Shown here piece after piece: positions 14,103-21,950 of a stretch of DNA of 23,909 nucleotides (positions are counted from its first letter, which is position 1; each line of letters begins with the position of its first letter). Below the pieces are notes generated by a model. It saw nothing but the letters and a program-made list of their open reading frames with translations, had not been told where the DNA came from and did no database searches. The stretch is from contig JAWRJC010000020.1 of the NCBI GenBank assembly GCA_040307715.1, positions 1 to 23,909 on the forward strand, given 5' to 3'. The position numbers were made by a program, and so were the translations under genes. This stretch comes from RUG13615 sp040307715. GTDB lineage: Bacteria > Bacillota > Clostridia > Peptostreptococcales > Anaerovoracaceae.

Positions 14103-14369
14103 ATGGGTAGATCACTGAAAAAAGGTCCTTTCGTAGACCGTAAGCTGCTCAAGGCCATCGAGGACATGAATGCGGCGAACGAGAAGAAAGTCGTAAAGAC
14201 CTGGTCCAGACCGTCCACGATTTTCCCGCAGATGGTCGGTCACACCATCGCTGTCCATGACGGCAGAAAACATGTTCCGGTCTATATTACGGAAGATATG
14301 GTCGGCCACAGACTGGGTGAGTTCGCTCCCACCCGGACCTACAGAGGCCATGCAGCCGACAAGAAATGA
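14103..14369 (+). CDS. rpsS: 30S ribosomal protein S19
   Basis: An 88-aa protein that begins GRSLKKGPFVDRKLLKAI and contains KTWSRPSTIFPQMVGHTI and GEFAPTRTYRGH, all standard S19 motifs. It lies in the 30S head next to S13 and contacts the A-site region. It is a few residues shorter than the usual 91-93, with a short AADKK tail. GGAAGGAG precedes the ATG. The TGA overlaps an ATG (14366) in the rplV frame that is not the preferred rplV start. Confidence 0.97.
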   Translation: MGRSLKKGPFVDRKLLKAIEDMNAANEKKVVKTWSRPSTIFPQMVGHTIAVHDGRKHVPVYITEDMVGHRLGEFAPTRTYRGHAADKK

Positions 14370-14383
14370 TTGGAGGTAAGACA

Positions 14384-14731
14384 ATGGAAGTAAAAGCAAC
14401 TGCAAAGTACGTTAGAATGTCTCCGATCAAGCTCAAGCCCGTTGCAGACCTGATCAGAGGCAAAGACCTGAACGAAGCGCTGGTGACGCTCAAGTTCACC
14501 CCCGGCAAGGGCGCTGAACTGGTAGAAAAAGTCGTCAAGTCCGCCGCTGCAAACGCGGAGAACAACTTCGACCTGAACCCCGACGATCTGTATGTAGCTG
14601 AGGTACATGCAAATCAGGGCCCGACAATGAAGAGATGGAGAGCCGGCGCACAGGGCCGCGCGTCCATCATCCTCAAGAGAAGCAGCCACATCACCGTCAC
14701 CCTCAAAGAGAAAGAAGCGGAGGTTCAGTAA
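14384..14731 (+). CDS. rplV: 50S ribosomal protein L22
   Basis: A 115-aa protein. YVRMSPIKLKPVADLIRG lies near the N-terminus. The long hairpin GPTMKRWRAGAQGRAS reaches into the exit tunnel, where macrolide-resistance changes are known in other bacteria. The ATG at 14384 is 7 bases after TTGGAGG. An earlier in-frame ATG at 14366 overlaps the rpsS stop but would place the Shine-Dalgarno inside the gene. The TAA abuts the rpsC ATG with no gap. Confidence 0.96.
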   Translation: MEVKATAKYVRMSPIKLKPVADLIRGKDLNEALVTLKFTPGKGAELVEKVVKSAAANAENNFDLNPDDLYVAEVHANQGPTMKRWRAGAQGRASIILKRSSHITVTLKEKEAEVQ

Positions 14732-15625
14732 ATGGGTCAGAAAGTAAGCCCGCATGGGCTCAGAGTCGGGGTCATCAAAGATTGGGACTCCAAATGGTAT
14801 GCGGATAAGAAGAACTTCGCAGACTACCTGGTCGAAGACAACCAGATCAGAGAATTCGTCAAGAAAAAGCTCTACGCGGCAGGCATCTCCAAGATCCTGA
14901 TCGACAGACAGGGCGAAGATAAGCTCAGAGTGACCATCTCCACCGGCAGACCGGGCATGGTCATCGGCAGAGACGGCGACGGCATCGATGCTCTGAAGAA
15001 GGATCTGATGAAGCTGACGAAGAAGAACGTCGAAGTCGAGATCAAGGAGATCAGAAGAGCCGAGCTGGATGCGCAGCTGACCGCTGAAAGCATCGCACAG
15101 GCTCTGGAGAGAAGAGTCTCCTTCAGAAGAGCTATGAAGCAGGCGCTGCAGCGCACCATGAAGGCCGGTGCGAAGGGCATCAAGATCGTTGCCGCCGGCA
15201 GACTGGGCGGTGCGGAAATCGCCCGCAGCGAAAAATACAGTGAAGGTAATGTTCCTCTTCATACACTGCGCGCTGATATCGATTATGCGTGTGCAGAAGC
15301 GGACACCACCTACGGCCGCATCGGCATCAAAGTCTGGATCAACCACGGTGAGATCCTGGACAAGGGCCTGACCTCCACGATCCGCGAAGAAAAGCAGGAG
15401 AGAAGAGACGGCAGAAGACCCAGAAGAGATGGCGACAGACGGAGAAACGGCGATCGTCGTCAGAGAAGAGACGGCGACAACAGAAGACGCGGCAGAGACG
15501 AGCGTCCGTCCGCTCCCAAGGCGGTCAACGCGCGTATCCGCAGAACTCCGAAGGTCGAGGCACCGGTCAGCGTAGTAGAAGAGGCAGCGGAAGCGCCGCA
15601 GGCGGAAACCGCTGCAGAAGAATAG
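14732..15625 (+). CDS. rpsC: 30S ribosomal protein S3 with long charged C-terminal extension
   Basis: A 297-aa protein; most bacterial S3 proteins are about 210-235. Residues 1-213 are ordinary S3: GQKVSPHGLRVGVIKDWDS, the KH domain with RPGMVIGRDG, and GRIGIKVWINHGEI. S3 lines the mRNA entry tunnel and takes part in mRNA unwinding. Residues 224-258 are an Arg/Asp/Gly block with RRDG-type repeats. After a short linker the protein ends in an acidic, Ala-rich tail (about 276-297). The ATG follows the rplV stop directly, with CGGAGG inside rplV. The extension carries no frameshift and uses the same codons as the rest of the gene. Confidence 0.97.
   Translation: MGQKVSPHGLRVGVIKDWDSKWYADKKNFADYLVEDNQIREFVKKKLYAAGISKILIDRQGEDKLRVTISTGRPGMVIGRDGDGIDALKKDLMKLTKKNVEVEIKEIRRAELDAQLTAESIAQALERRVSFRRAMKQALQRTMKAGAKGIKIVAAGRLGGAEIARSEKYSEGNVPLHTLRADIDYACAEADTTYGRIGIKVWINHGEILDKGLTSTIREEKQERRDGRRPRRDGDRRRNGDRRQRRDGDNRRRGRDERPSAPKAVNARIRRTPKVEAPVSVVEEAAEAPQAETAAEE
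15401..15505 (+). repeat. Imperfect RRDG-coding repeats in the rpsC extension
   Basis: DNA encoding residues 224-258 of S3, built largely of AGA-AGA-GAC-GGC-like units with point differences, including RRDG at 224-227, 231-234 and 245-248. It is an in-frame, degenerate tandem array that probably grew by slippage. Confidence 0.6.
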
Positions 15626-15647
15626 ACAGTAGAAAGGAGGAACAGCC

Positions 15648-16073
15648 ATGTTGATGCCTAAGCGTGTGAAGCGCAGAAGAGTCCACAGAGGAAGAATGAA
15701 GGGCAAAGCGACCAAGGGCAACACCGTCACGTACGGCGATTACGGCCTGGTGTCCGAAGAGTGCGGCTGGATCACATCCAACCAGATCGAGGCGGCCCGT
15801 GTCGCGATGACAAGGTCTGTCAAGAGAGGCGGTAAGGTCTACATCAAGATCTTCCCCCACAAGCCGGTTACAAAGAAACCTGCCGAAGTCCGTATGGGTT
15901 CCGGTAAGGGTGCTCCCGAGTACTGGGTAGCAGTCGTCAAACCCGGCAGAGTCATGTTTGAGATCGAAGGCGTCACCTTTGACCAGGCGAAGGAAGCCAT
16001 GAGACTGGCATCTCACAAGCTGCCTGTCAAGTGCAAGTTCGTCGTCAAAGAACAGGAGGGCGGTGAAGCATAA
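15648..16073 (+). CDS. rplP: 50S ribosomal protein L16
   Basis: A 141-aa protein that begins MLMPKRVKRRRVHRGRMKG and contains GKGAPEYWVAVVKPGRVMFE, standard for L16. It helps organise the A-site and peptidyl transferase region of the 50S subunit. AAAGGAGG stands before the ATG. The TAA shares its last base with the rpmC ATG. Confidence 0.98.
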   Translation: MLMPKRVKRRRVHRGRMKGKATKGNTVTYGDYGLVSEECGWITSNQIEAARVAMTRSVKRGGKVYIKIFPHKPVTKKPAEVRMGSGKGAPEYWVAVVKPGRVMFEIEGVTFDQAKEAMRLASHKLPVKCKFVVKEQEGGEA

Positions 16074-16279
16074 TGGAACTGAACAAAATCAGAGAAATGT
16101 CCGAAGTTGAGCTCGCTGCTGAACTGGACAAGATGAAAAAAGATCTCTTCAATCTCAGATTCCAGCATGTCACAGGGCAGCTTGAGAACCCCGTGAAAAT
16201 GCGCGAGACCAAGAGAGATATCGCTAGAGTGAAGACCATCATCAGAGAGAAAGAGCTTGCGAAAGCTCAGACTGAGTAA
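16073..16279 (+). CDS. rpmC: 50S ribosomal protein L29
   Basis: A 68-aa, largely helical protein with the L29 motif DLFNLRFQHVTGQLENP. It lies next to L23 at the tunnel exit. The start overlaps the rplP stop (TAATG) with AGGAGGGCGG just upstream. 16 bases separate it from rpsQ. Confidence 0.96.
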   Translation: MELNKIREMSEVELAAELDKMKKDLFNLRFQHVTGQLENPVKMRETKRDIARVKTIIREKELAKAQTE

Positions 16280-16295
16280 GAAAGGAGGATGACCA

Positions 16296-16556
16296 ATGGC
16301 AGTCGATAGAAACAGAAGAAAGTCCAGAGTTGGCATGGTTGTCAGCGATAAGATGGACAAGACGATCGTCGTTGCGCTCGAAGACACCGTCAAGCATCCT
16401 CTTTACGGCAAATCTGTCAAGCGTACGAAGAAGGTAAAGGCGCACGATGAAGCAAACGAATGCAGCATCGGCGATAAAGTTCGTATCATGGAGACAAGAC
16501 CCCTGTCCAGAGATAAGAGATGGAGACTTGTCGAGATCGTAGAAAAAGTCAAGTAA
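16296..16556 (+). CDS. rpsQ: 30S ribosomal protein S17
   Basis: An 86-aa OB-fold protein with the S17 blocks GMVVSDKMDKTIVVALED, HPLYGKSVKRTKK and DKVRIMETRPLSRDKRWRL. It is a primary 16S rRNA-binding protein of the 30S body. AAAGGAGG stands before the ATG; its stop codon lies just ahead of the next gene's GGAGG. Confidence 0.97.
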   Translation: MAVDRNRRKSRVGMVVSDKMDKTIVVALEDTVKHPLYGKSVKRTKKVKAHDEANECSIGDKVRIMETRPLSRDKRWRLVEIVEKVK

Positions 16557-16568
16557 GGAGGCCGGAAC

Positions 16569-16937
16569 ATGATCCAGACAGAAACAAGATTGAAAGTCGC
16601 CGACAATTCCGGCGCCAAAGAGCTTCTGTGCATCAGCATCCTGGGTGGTACCAGCCGTCAGTATGCGTACATCGGTGACGTCATCGTGTGCGCGGTCAAA
16701 GACGCGACCCCGGGCGGTACGGTCAAGAAGGGCGATGTCGTCAAGGCAGTCGTCGTCCGTTCCAAGTTCGGTGCGAGAAGAAGCGACGGCAGCTACGTCA
16801 AGTTCGACCAGAACGCTGCTGTCATCATCAAAGAAGACAAGAATCCGGTCGGCACCCGTATTTTCGGACCTGTCGCTAGAGAGCTCAGAGAAAAGAACTT
16901 CATGAAGATCGTTTCCCTGGCACCGGAAGTACTGTAG
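16569..16937 (+). CDS. rplN: 50S ribosomal protein L14
   Basis: A 122-aa protein, the normal L14 length. It opens MIQTETRLKVADNSGAKEL and includes GDVVKAVVVRSK and GTRIFGPVARELREK. L14 sits at the subunit interface and forms intersubunit bridges. The AAGGAGG overlaps the end of rpsQ. Confidence 0.98.
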   Translation: MIQTETRLKVADNSGAKELLCISILGGTSRQYAYIGDVIVCAVKDATPGGTVKKGDVVKAVVVRSKFGARRSDGSYVKFDQNAAVIIKEDKNPVGTRIFGPVARELREKNFMKIVSLAPEVL

Positions 16938-16947
16938 GAGGACAAAT

Positions 16948-17253
16948 ATGCGTATTAAAACAGGTGATACGGTTGTTGTCCTGGCCGGAAAAGACAAGGG
17001 CAAGCAGGGCGTCGTCCTGAAGGCGCTTCCCAAAGAGGACAAGGTCATCGTGGAAGGTGTCAACATCCAGACAAAGCACCAGAAGCAGACCCAGAAAGAA
17101 GCCGCTGAGATCAAGCATCAGGAAGGTCCCATCCATGTATCCAACGTCATGCTGGTCGACAGCAAGACCAAGGCTCCCACAAGAGTCGGTTACAAGATGG
17201 ACGGCGGTAAGAAAGTCAGAGTCGCTAAGAAGAGCGGCAACGAGATTGATTAG
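16948..17253 (+). CDS. rplX: 50S ribosomal protein L24
   Basis: A 101-aa protein. The KOW motif is visible in RIKTGDTVVVLAGKDKGKQG at the N-terminus, then GVNIQTKHQKQTQKEAAEIK and HVSNVMLVDSKTK. L24 starts 50S assembly by binding the 5' region of 23S rRNA. It lies 10 bases after rplN. Confidence 0.97.
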   Translation: MRIKTGDTVVVLAGKDKGKQGVVLKALPKEDKVIVEGVNIQTKHQKQTQKEAAEIKHQEGPIHVSNVMLVDSKTKAPTRVGYKMDGGKKVRVAKKSGNEID

Positions 17254-17270
17254 GAAAGGAGGAGAGATCG

Positions 17271-17813
17271 TTGGCAGCAAGACTGAAAGAGACTTATAAG
17301 AACGAAGTGTTCAACAAGCTGATGGACGAGTTCAAATACGAGAACGTCATGCAGGTCCCCAAGCTCGAGAAGATCACGATCAACATCGGCCTGGGCGAAG
17401 CCAAGGACAATCCGAAGCTGATGGAATCCGCTGTCCAGGAACTGGGCATCATCGCGGGCCAGAAGCCGGTCGTCACAAAGGCGAAGAAGTCGGTCGCTAA
17501 CTTCAAGGTCAGAGCGGGTATGCCGGTCGGCACCAAAGTCACTCTGAGAGGCGATCGGATGTACGTTTTCGCGGACAAGTTCTTCAACATCGCTCTTCCC
17601 AGAGTTAGAGACTTCAAGGGTGTCAGCAAGAACGCCTTCGACGGAAGAGGCAACTATTCCATGGGTATCAAGGAACAGCTCATCTTCCCGGAGATCGTGT
17701 ACGATCAGGTCGACATGGTCAAAGGCATGAACATCGTCTTCACCACTTCGGCCAAGACGGACGAAGAAGCGCAGGCCCTGCTGAAATACCTGGGCATGCC
17801 TTTTGAGAAGTAA
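17271..17813 (+). CDS. rplE: 50S ribosomal protein L5 (TTG start)
   Basis: A 180-aa protein with TINIGLGEAKDNPK, GQKPVVTKAKKSVANFKVRA and GIKEQLIFPEI, all standard L5. L5 binds 5S rRNA and contacts S13 across the subunit interface. The start is a TTG at 17271, 8 bases after a perfect AAAGGAGG; no ATG or GTG fits the family N-terminus. It is the only ribosomal protein gene here with a non-AUG start, which may tune its expression. Confidence 0.96.
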   Translation: MAARLKETYKNEVFNKLMDEFKYENVMQVPKLEKITINIGLGEAKDNPKLMESAVQELGIIAGQKPVVTKAKKSVANFKVRAGMPVGTKVTLRGDRMYVFADKFFNIALPRVRDFKGVSKNAFDGRGNYSMGIKEQLIFPEIVYDQVDMVKGMNIVFTTSAKTDEEAQALLKYLGMPFEK

Positions 17814-17844
17814 GTCCCTCGCGGGTATATAAGAGGAGGAAAAG

Positions 17845-18030
17845 ATGGCTAAGACATCTCTTAAGATCAAACAGCAGAGACCCCCGAAGTATTCCACAAG
17901 AGCCTACACCAGATGCAGACTCTGCGGAAGACCTCACTCGGTCCTGAAGAAATACGGGATCTGCAGAATCTGCTTCAGAGAGCTGGCTTACAAAGGGGAG
18001 ATCCCCGGCGTCAAGAAGGCTTCCTGGTAA
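17845..18030 (+). CDS. rpsN: 30S ribosomal protein S14, zinc type
   Basis: A 61-aa protein with Cys24-x2-Cys27 and Cys40-x2-Cys43, the zinc ribbon of the short (type Z) S14. It is followed by FRELAYKGEIPGVKKASW, the conserved end. It belongs to the 30S head. AGAGGAGG precedes the ATG. It lies 31 bases after rplE and is followed by an unusually long 104-base spacer. Confidence 0.98.
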   Translation: MAKTSLKIKQQRPPKYSTRAYTRCRLCGRPHSVLKKYGICRICFRELAYKGEIPGVKKASW

Positions 18031-18134
18031 ACCGCAGAATGTGCGATTCCAAAACAAGCAACCACTACTTTCCGACAAGTTACGAAGGGCTGCGGTCTGC
18101 GTAGTAATACTATCGGAGGAAGGAGAAAAGAACT
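18031..18134 (+). promoter_or_regulatory. Structured spacer between rpsN and rpsH
   Basis: ACCGCAG directly after the rpsN stop (18031-18037) pairs with CTGCGGT (18090-18096). Inside, CTTTC (18068-18072) can pair with GAAGG (18084-18088). A short TAGT/ACTA hairpin (18102-18112) lies before the GGAGGAAGGAG Shine-Dalgarno of rpsH. No good promoter was found. S8, encoded next, regulates the spc operon in Escherichia coli at a different site (near rplE). A similar role here is only a possibility. Confidence 0.4.
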
Positions 18135-18533
18135 ATGACTATGACAGATCCCATCGCGGATATGCTCACACGAATCAGAAATGCGAACTCTGCCGGTCAT
18201 AAGACGGTAGAGGTCCCGGCTTCCAAGATCAAGAAGTCCATCGCTGAGATCCTCAAGGAAGAGGGTTACATCAGCAGCTTCGAGGTAAAGGAAGACGGCA
18301 AGCAGGGCGTCATCGACATCGAAATGAAGTATGGCCCCGAAAATGAAAAGGTTATCACCGGCATCAAGAAGATCTCCAAGCCCGGCCTGAAGGTCTATGC
18401 GAAGGCGAACGAAGTGCCCAGAGTACTCGGCGGCCTCGGCATCGCGATCATCTCCACTTCCAACGGCGTGATCAGCGACAAGAAGGCCAGAGAGCTCGGT
18501 GTCGGCGGCGAAGTGATTTGTTACGTTTGGTAG
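18135..18533 (+). CDS. rpsH: 30S ribosomal protein S8
   Basis: A 132-aa protein of normal length that begins TMTDPIADMLTRIRNA and ends with the typical GIAIISTSNGVISDKKAREL...GGEVICYVW. S8 is a primary 16S rRNA binder of the platform. The ATG at 18135 has AAGGAG 9 bases upstream; a second ATG two codons later is also possible. It is the gene after the structured spacer. Confidence 0.97.
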   Translation: MTMTDPIADMLTRIRNANSAGHKTVEVPASKIKKSIAEILKEEGYISSFEVKEDGKQGVIDIEMKYGPENEKVITGIKKISKPGLKVYAKANEVPRVLGGLGIAIISTSNGVISDKKARELGVGGEVICYVW

Positions 18534-18545
18534 GAGGAAGAAAGA

Positions 18546-19091
18546 ATGTCTAGAATCGGATTGAAACCCATCGATCTTCCTGCAGGCGTAGAAGTCAAGG
18601 TAGACGGCAATGTCGTGACGGTCAAGGGCCCGAACGGCGAGCTGCAGGAAACGATCAGCGAGCTGATCGATGTCAACATCGAAGGCAACGTCGTCACGGT
18701 TTCCAGAAACGGTGACGCGAAAGAAGAAAGATCCCAGCACGGCCTGGCAAGAACGCTCATCGCCAACATGGTCGAAGGCGTCAGCAAGGGCTTTGAAAAG
18801 AAGCTGGAGATCCAGGGCGTCGGCTACAGAGCTGACAAGAAGGGGGACACCCTGGTCCTGAGCCTGGGCTACTCCCATCCTGTGGAACTGAAGGATCCGG
18901 AAGGGATCACCACCGAGACTCCTTCTCAGACACAGATCGTCGTTAAAGGGATTGACAAGGCGCTTGTCGGCAACTATGCCGCCAACATCCGTGCGTGGAG
19001 AGCTCCCGAACCCTACAAGGGCAAGGGCATCCGCTACGAGGGCGAGCAGGTCCGCCGCAAGGAAGGTAAAGCCGGCGTCAAGGGTGACTAA
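18546..19091 (+). CDS. rplF: 50S ribosomal protein L6
   Basis: A 181-aa protein. SRIGLKPIDLPAGVEV is at the N-terminus, IQGVGYRA is in the centre, and ANIRAWRAPEPYKGKGIRYE is the conserved C-terminal loop. L6 lies near the sarcin-ricin loop and factor-binding site. TAGGAGGAAG overlaps the rpsH stop. Confidence 0.98.
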   Translation: MSRIGLKPIDLPAGVEVKVDGNVVTVKGPNGELQETISELIDVNIEGNVVTVSRNGDAKEERSQHGLARTLIANMVEGVSKGFEKKLEIQGVGYRADKKGDTLVLSLGYSHPVELKDPEGITTETPSQTQIVVKGIDKALVGNYAANIRAWRAPEPYKGKGIRYEGEQVRRKEGKAGVKGD

Positions 19092-19109
19092 GGAAAGGAG
19101 TAGAAGAAA

Positions 19110-19475
19110 ATGGCTAATACGAGCAGAAAAGCAAGAAAAAACGCCAGACACGAACGCGTCAGACAGAACCTGTTCGGTACTCCTGAGAGACCCAGGATGG
19201 CGGTATTCAGAAGCAACAAGAACATCTCTGTGCAGATCATCGACGACGTCAACGGGACCACGCTCGCGGCGGCAAGTTCTCTGGATAAGGAGATCAAAGG
19301 CACCATCGCGCACGGCGGCAACAAGGAAGCTGCCAAAGCGGTCGGCGAAGCCATCGCGAAGAGGGCTCTTGCGAAGGGGATCGAGACTGTCGCATTCGAC
19401 AGAGGCGGATTCCTGTATCACGGTAGAGTCAAGGAACTGGCAGACGGCGCAAGAGAAGCCGGCCTGAAATTCTAA
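19110..19475 (+). CDS. rplR: 50S ribosomal protein L18
   Basis: A 121-aa protein with the L18 blocks RMAVFRSNKNISVQIIDD and VAFDRGGFLYHGRVKELADG. It binds 5S rRNA together with L5. AAAGGAG before the ATG; 18 bases after rplF and 15 before rpsE. Confidence 0.98.
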   Translation: MANTSRKARKNARHERVRQNLFGTPERPRMAVFRSNKNISVQIIDDVNGTTLAAASSLDKEIKGTIAHGGNKEAAKAVGEAIAKRALAKGIETVAFDRGGFLYHGRVKELADGAREAGLKF

Positions 19476-19490
19476 CGGGAGGTTACGAGA

Positions 19491-19994
19491 ATGCAGAGAA
19501 GAGAAGAAACCAACAAGCCCGAGTTCAACGAAACCATCGTTAACATCCGGCGTGTTGCGAAGACCGTCAAGGGCGGCCGTAATATGAGATTCAGCGTAAC
19601 CGTCGTTGTTGGAGACAAAGAAGGTCACGTAGGCGTCGGTCTGGGCAAGGCACAGGAAATTCCGGAAGCTGTCAGAAAAGCGACGGAAGACGCAAAGAAA
19701 AAGATGATCACGGTCCCGATGGTCGGGACAACGATCCCCCACAGACACGTCGGTGTCTTCGGGGCAGGCAAAGTACTCATCATGCCGGCTGCAGAAGGTA
19801 CTGGCGTTATCGCCGGATCCTCTGTACGCACGGTCCTCGAGATGGCTGGTCTGAAAGACGTCAGAGCGAAGTCTCTGGGCAGCAACAACGCTGTGAACAT
19901 GGCTTACGCGACGATCAAGGCGCTCAAAGAGCTCAAGACCGTTGAAGAAGTCAGCCGTCTCAGAGGCAAGAGCAAGGAAGAAATCTTAGGTTAG
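19491..19994 (+). CDS. rpsE: 30S ribosomal protein S5
   Basis: A 167-aa protein with FNETIVNIRRVAKTVKGGRN (the loop where spectinomycin resistance arises in other bacteria), VGVGLGKAQEIPEAVRKA and GAGKVLIMPAAEGTGVIAGS. S5 helps form the mRNA entry tunnel and affects decoding accuracy. GGGAGG precedes the ATG. Confidence 0.98.
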   Translation: MQRREETNKPEFNETIVNIRRVAKTVKGGRNMRFSVTVVVGDKEGHVGVGLGKAQEIPEAVRKATEDAKKKMITVPMVGTTIPHRHVGVFGAGKVLIMPAAEGTGVIAGSSVRTVLEMAGLKDVRAKSLGSNNAVNMAYATIKALKELKTVEEVSRLRGKSKEEILG

Positions 19995-20007
19995 GAGGCG
20001 AAGCGAA

Positions 20008-20190
20008 ATGGCGAACAAAGTAAAAGTCACTCTTACAAAGAGCACCATCGGCGCGACTCCGAAGCAGAAGAAGATCGTCGAAGCGATGGGTCTGAGAAAG
20101 ATGCACCAGTCCGTGGAACTCCAAGACAACGAGATGACAAGAGGCGCGGTCCAGAAGGTCTGCCACCTCGTCACCCTCGAAGAACTGTAG
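20008..20190 (+). CDS. rpmD: 50S ribosomal protein L30
   Basis: A 60-aa protein, the normal size of bacterial L30. It contains VTLTKSTIGATPKQKKIVEA and GLRKMHQSVELQDNEMTRG. It has an AGGAGG just after the rpsE stop. Confidence 0.96.
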   Translation: MANKVKVTLTKSTIGATPKQKKIVEAMGLRKMHQSVELQDNEMTRGAVQKVCHLVTLEEL

Positions 20191-20209
20191 AAAGGCAGGT
20201 GCGATAGAA

Positions 20210-20650
20210 ATGAAACTTCATGAACTCAAAGCGCCGGCAGGTTCCAGCCGGAACCGCAAAAGAAGAGGCAGAGGTACCGCTACCGGCCAGGGCAAAACCG
20301 GCGGCAGAGGTATGAACGGTCAGAAATCCCGCAGCGGCGGCGGCGTCCGTCTCGGTTTCGAAGGCGGCCAGATGCCCCTGTACAGACGTATCCCGAAGCG
20401 CGGTTTCACCAACGTCTGGGCCAAGGATTATGCCGAGGTCAACGTGGAGAGACTGAACGCTTTTGAGGCGGGTACCGTCGTGACCGAAGAGATGCTCAAG
20501 GAAGCGGGCATCATCAGCAAGATCAAGGACGGCGTCAAGGTCCTTGGCAGAGGTGAGCTCACCACGAGCCTCACTGTGCAGGCACATAAATTCAGCAAAT
20601 CCGCTGTCGAAAAAATCGAATCGGCCGGAGGAAAGGCCGAGGTGATCTAG
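20210..20650 (+). CDS. rplO: 50S ribosomal protein L15
   Basis: A 146-aa protein that begins MKLHELKAPAGSSRNRKRRG, with the glycine-rich GRGTATGQGKTGGRGMNGQK and GGQMPLYRRIPKRGF. L15 is a late assembly protein in the 50S core. The Shine-Dalgarno before 20210 is poor (GGCAGGTG), unlike most genes of the cluster. One base separates its stop from secY. Confidence 0.97.
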   Translation: MKLHELKAPAGSSRNRKRRGRGTATGQGKTGGRGMNGQKSRSGGGVRLGFEGGQMPLYRRIPKRGFTNVWAKDYAEVNVERLNAFEAGTVVTEEMLKEAGIISKIKDGVKVLGRGELTTSLTVQAHKFSKSAVEKIESAGGKAEVI

Positions 20651-20651
20651 G

Positions 20652-21935
20652 ATGGAAATGCTGAGGACATTAAGGAAAGCATGGGGCGTTCCCGACATCA
20701 GAAAGAAGATCATCTTCACACTTCTGATGCTGGTGATCTTCCGGATCGGGTCCAACATCCCGGTTCCGGGCATCAACCGGGCAGTGCTCGCTGAACTGTT
20801 CAGCGGCAACACCGGGCTGTTCGACCTGTTCAACCTGTTTTCCGGCGGTTCCTTCGGGAACATGACCATTTTTGCCCTGAGCATCACACCGTACATCACA
20901 GCATCCATTATCCTGCAGCTTCTCACGGTTGCCATCCCTGCGCTGGAGCGTCTGGCCAGAGAAGGCATCGAGGGCAGAAAGAAGATCACGGCATACACGC
21001 GGTACCTGACTGTTGTCCTGGCTCTGATCCAGGCGGTCGGCGTCACCGTCGGTATGTTCAGAAGAGCGCTGATCAGCACGGATGTTTTCTCCATCGTGGT
21101 CATCGTTCTGGTCCTCACCGCAGGTACAGCATTCCTGATGTGGCTGGGCGAACAGATCAACGAGAACGGTATCGGCAACGGTATCTCTCTGCTGATCTTC
21201 GCCGGCATCATCGCAAGACTGCCTTCCGGCGTCGGCAACACCATAGCCAAGTTCAAGGCGGGTGAGATCGGCTTCATGACGATCGTCCTGTTCGTGGCCT
21301 TCGCTATCGTGGTCATCGTGGGCATCATCCTGATCCAGCAGGGTCAGAGAAGGATCCCCGTGCAGTACGCCAAGAGGGTCGTCGGACGCAAAATGTACGG
21401 CGGACAGTCGACGCATATTCCGCTTCGGGTCAACCAGGCGGGCGTCATCCCTGTCATCTTTGCCATGGCACTTCTGCAGTTCCCGCTGACGATCACATAC
21501 TTTACGAGCACGACGAGCAATTTCGCGATCTGGGTCGAGAAATGGCTCTCGCCGACCGGCAACCCGGGTGTATGGGTCTACGCGGTCCTGTACTGCATCC
21601 TGACGTTCTTCTTCACCTACTTCTATACGACGATCACATTCAATCCGTTGGAAGTATCGGACAACATGAAGCAGAACGGCGGATTCATCCCGGGCATCCG
21701 TCCGGGCAGAGCGACCACCGAGTACCTCCAGAAAGTCATGAGCCGCATCACCTTTGTGGGCGCGGTCTTCCTGGCGGCTGTGGCGGTCCTGCCGACACTG
21801 GTCAGCCAGTTCACCCCGATCGACATGTACTTCGGCGGCACCTCGCTGCTGATCGCCGTCGGTGTCGGACTGGATACCATGAAGCAGCTCGAACAGCAGA
21901 TGGTCATGCGTAACTACAAGGGCTTTCTTAAGTAA
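20652..21935 (+). CDS. secY: Protein translocase subunit SecY
   Basis: A 427-aa protein with about ten membrane segments, the pore of the Sec translocon. Signatures include RIGSNIPVPGIN, SITPYITASIILQLLTVAIP (plug-adjacent region), GNGISLLIFAGI and QRRIPVQYAKR. NPLEVSDNMKQNGGFIPGIR lies in the large cytoplasmic loop. It begins one base after the rplO stop, with GAGGTGAT inside rplO. The ATG two codons later (20658) would match more common SecY N-termini, so the start is uncertain by two residues. Confidence 0.97.
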   Translation: MEMLRTLRKAWGVPDIRKKIIFTLLMLVIFRIGSNIPVPGINRAVLAELFSGNTGLFDLFNLFSGGSFGNMTIFALSITPYITASIILQLLTVAIPALERLAREGIEGRKKITAYTRYLTVVLALIQAVGVTVGMFRRALISTDVFSIVVIVLVLTAGTAFLMWLGEQINENGIGNGISLLIFAGIIARLPSGVGNTIAKFKAGEIGFMTIVLFVAFAIVVIVGIILIQQGQRRIPVQYAKRVVGRKMYGGQSTHIPLRVNQAGVIPVIFAMALLQFPLTITYFTSTTSNFAIWVEKWLSPTGNPGVWVYAVLYCILTFFFTYFYTTITFNPLEVSDNMKQNGGFIPGIRPGRATTEYLQKVMSRITFVGAVFLAAVAVLPTLVSQFTPIDMYFGGTSLLIAVGVGLDTMKQLEQQMVMRNYKGFLK

Positions 21936-21950
21936 GGAGTAGGAGAAATG

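Noticed and set aside
18097..18113. Internal promoter before rpsH (TAATAC or TACTAT as -10)
   Set aside because: No -35 at 16-18 bases for either candidate; the sequence is better explained as part of the structured spacer.
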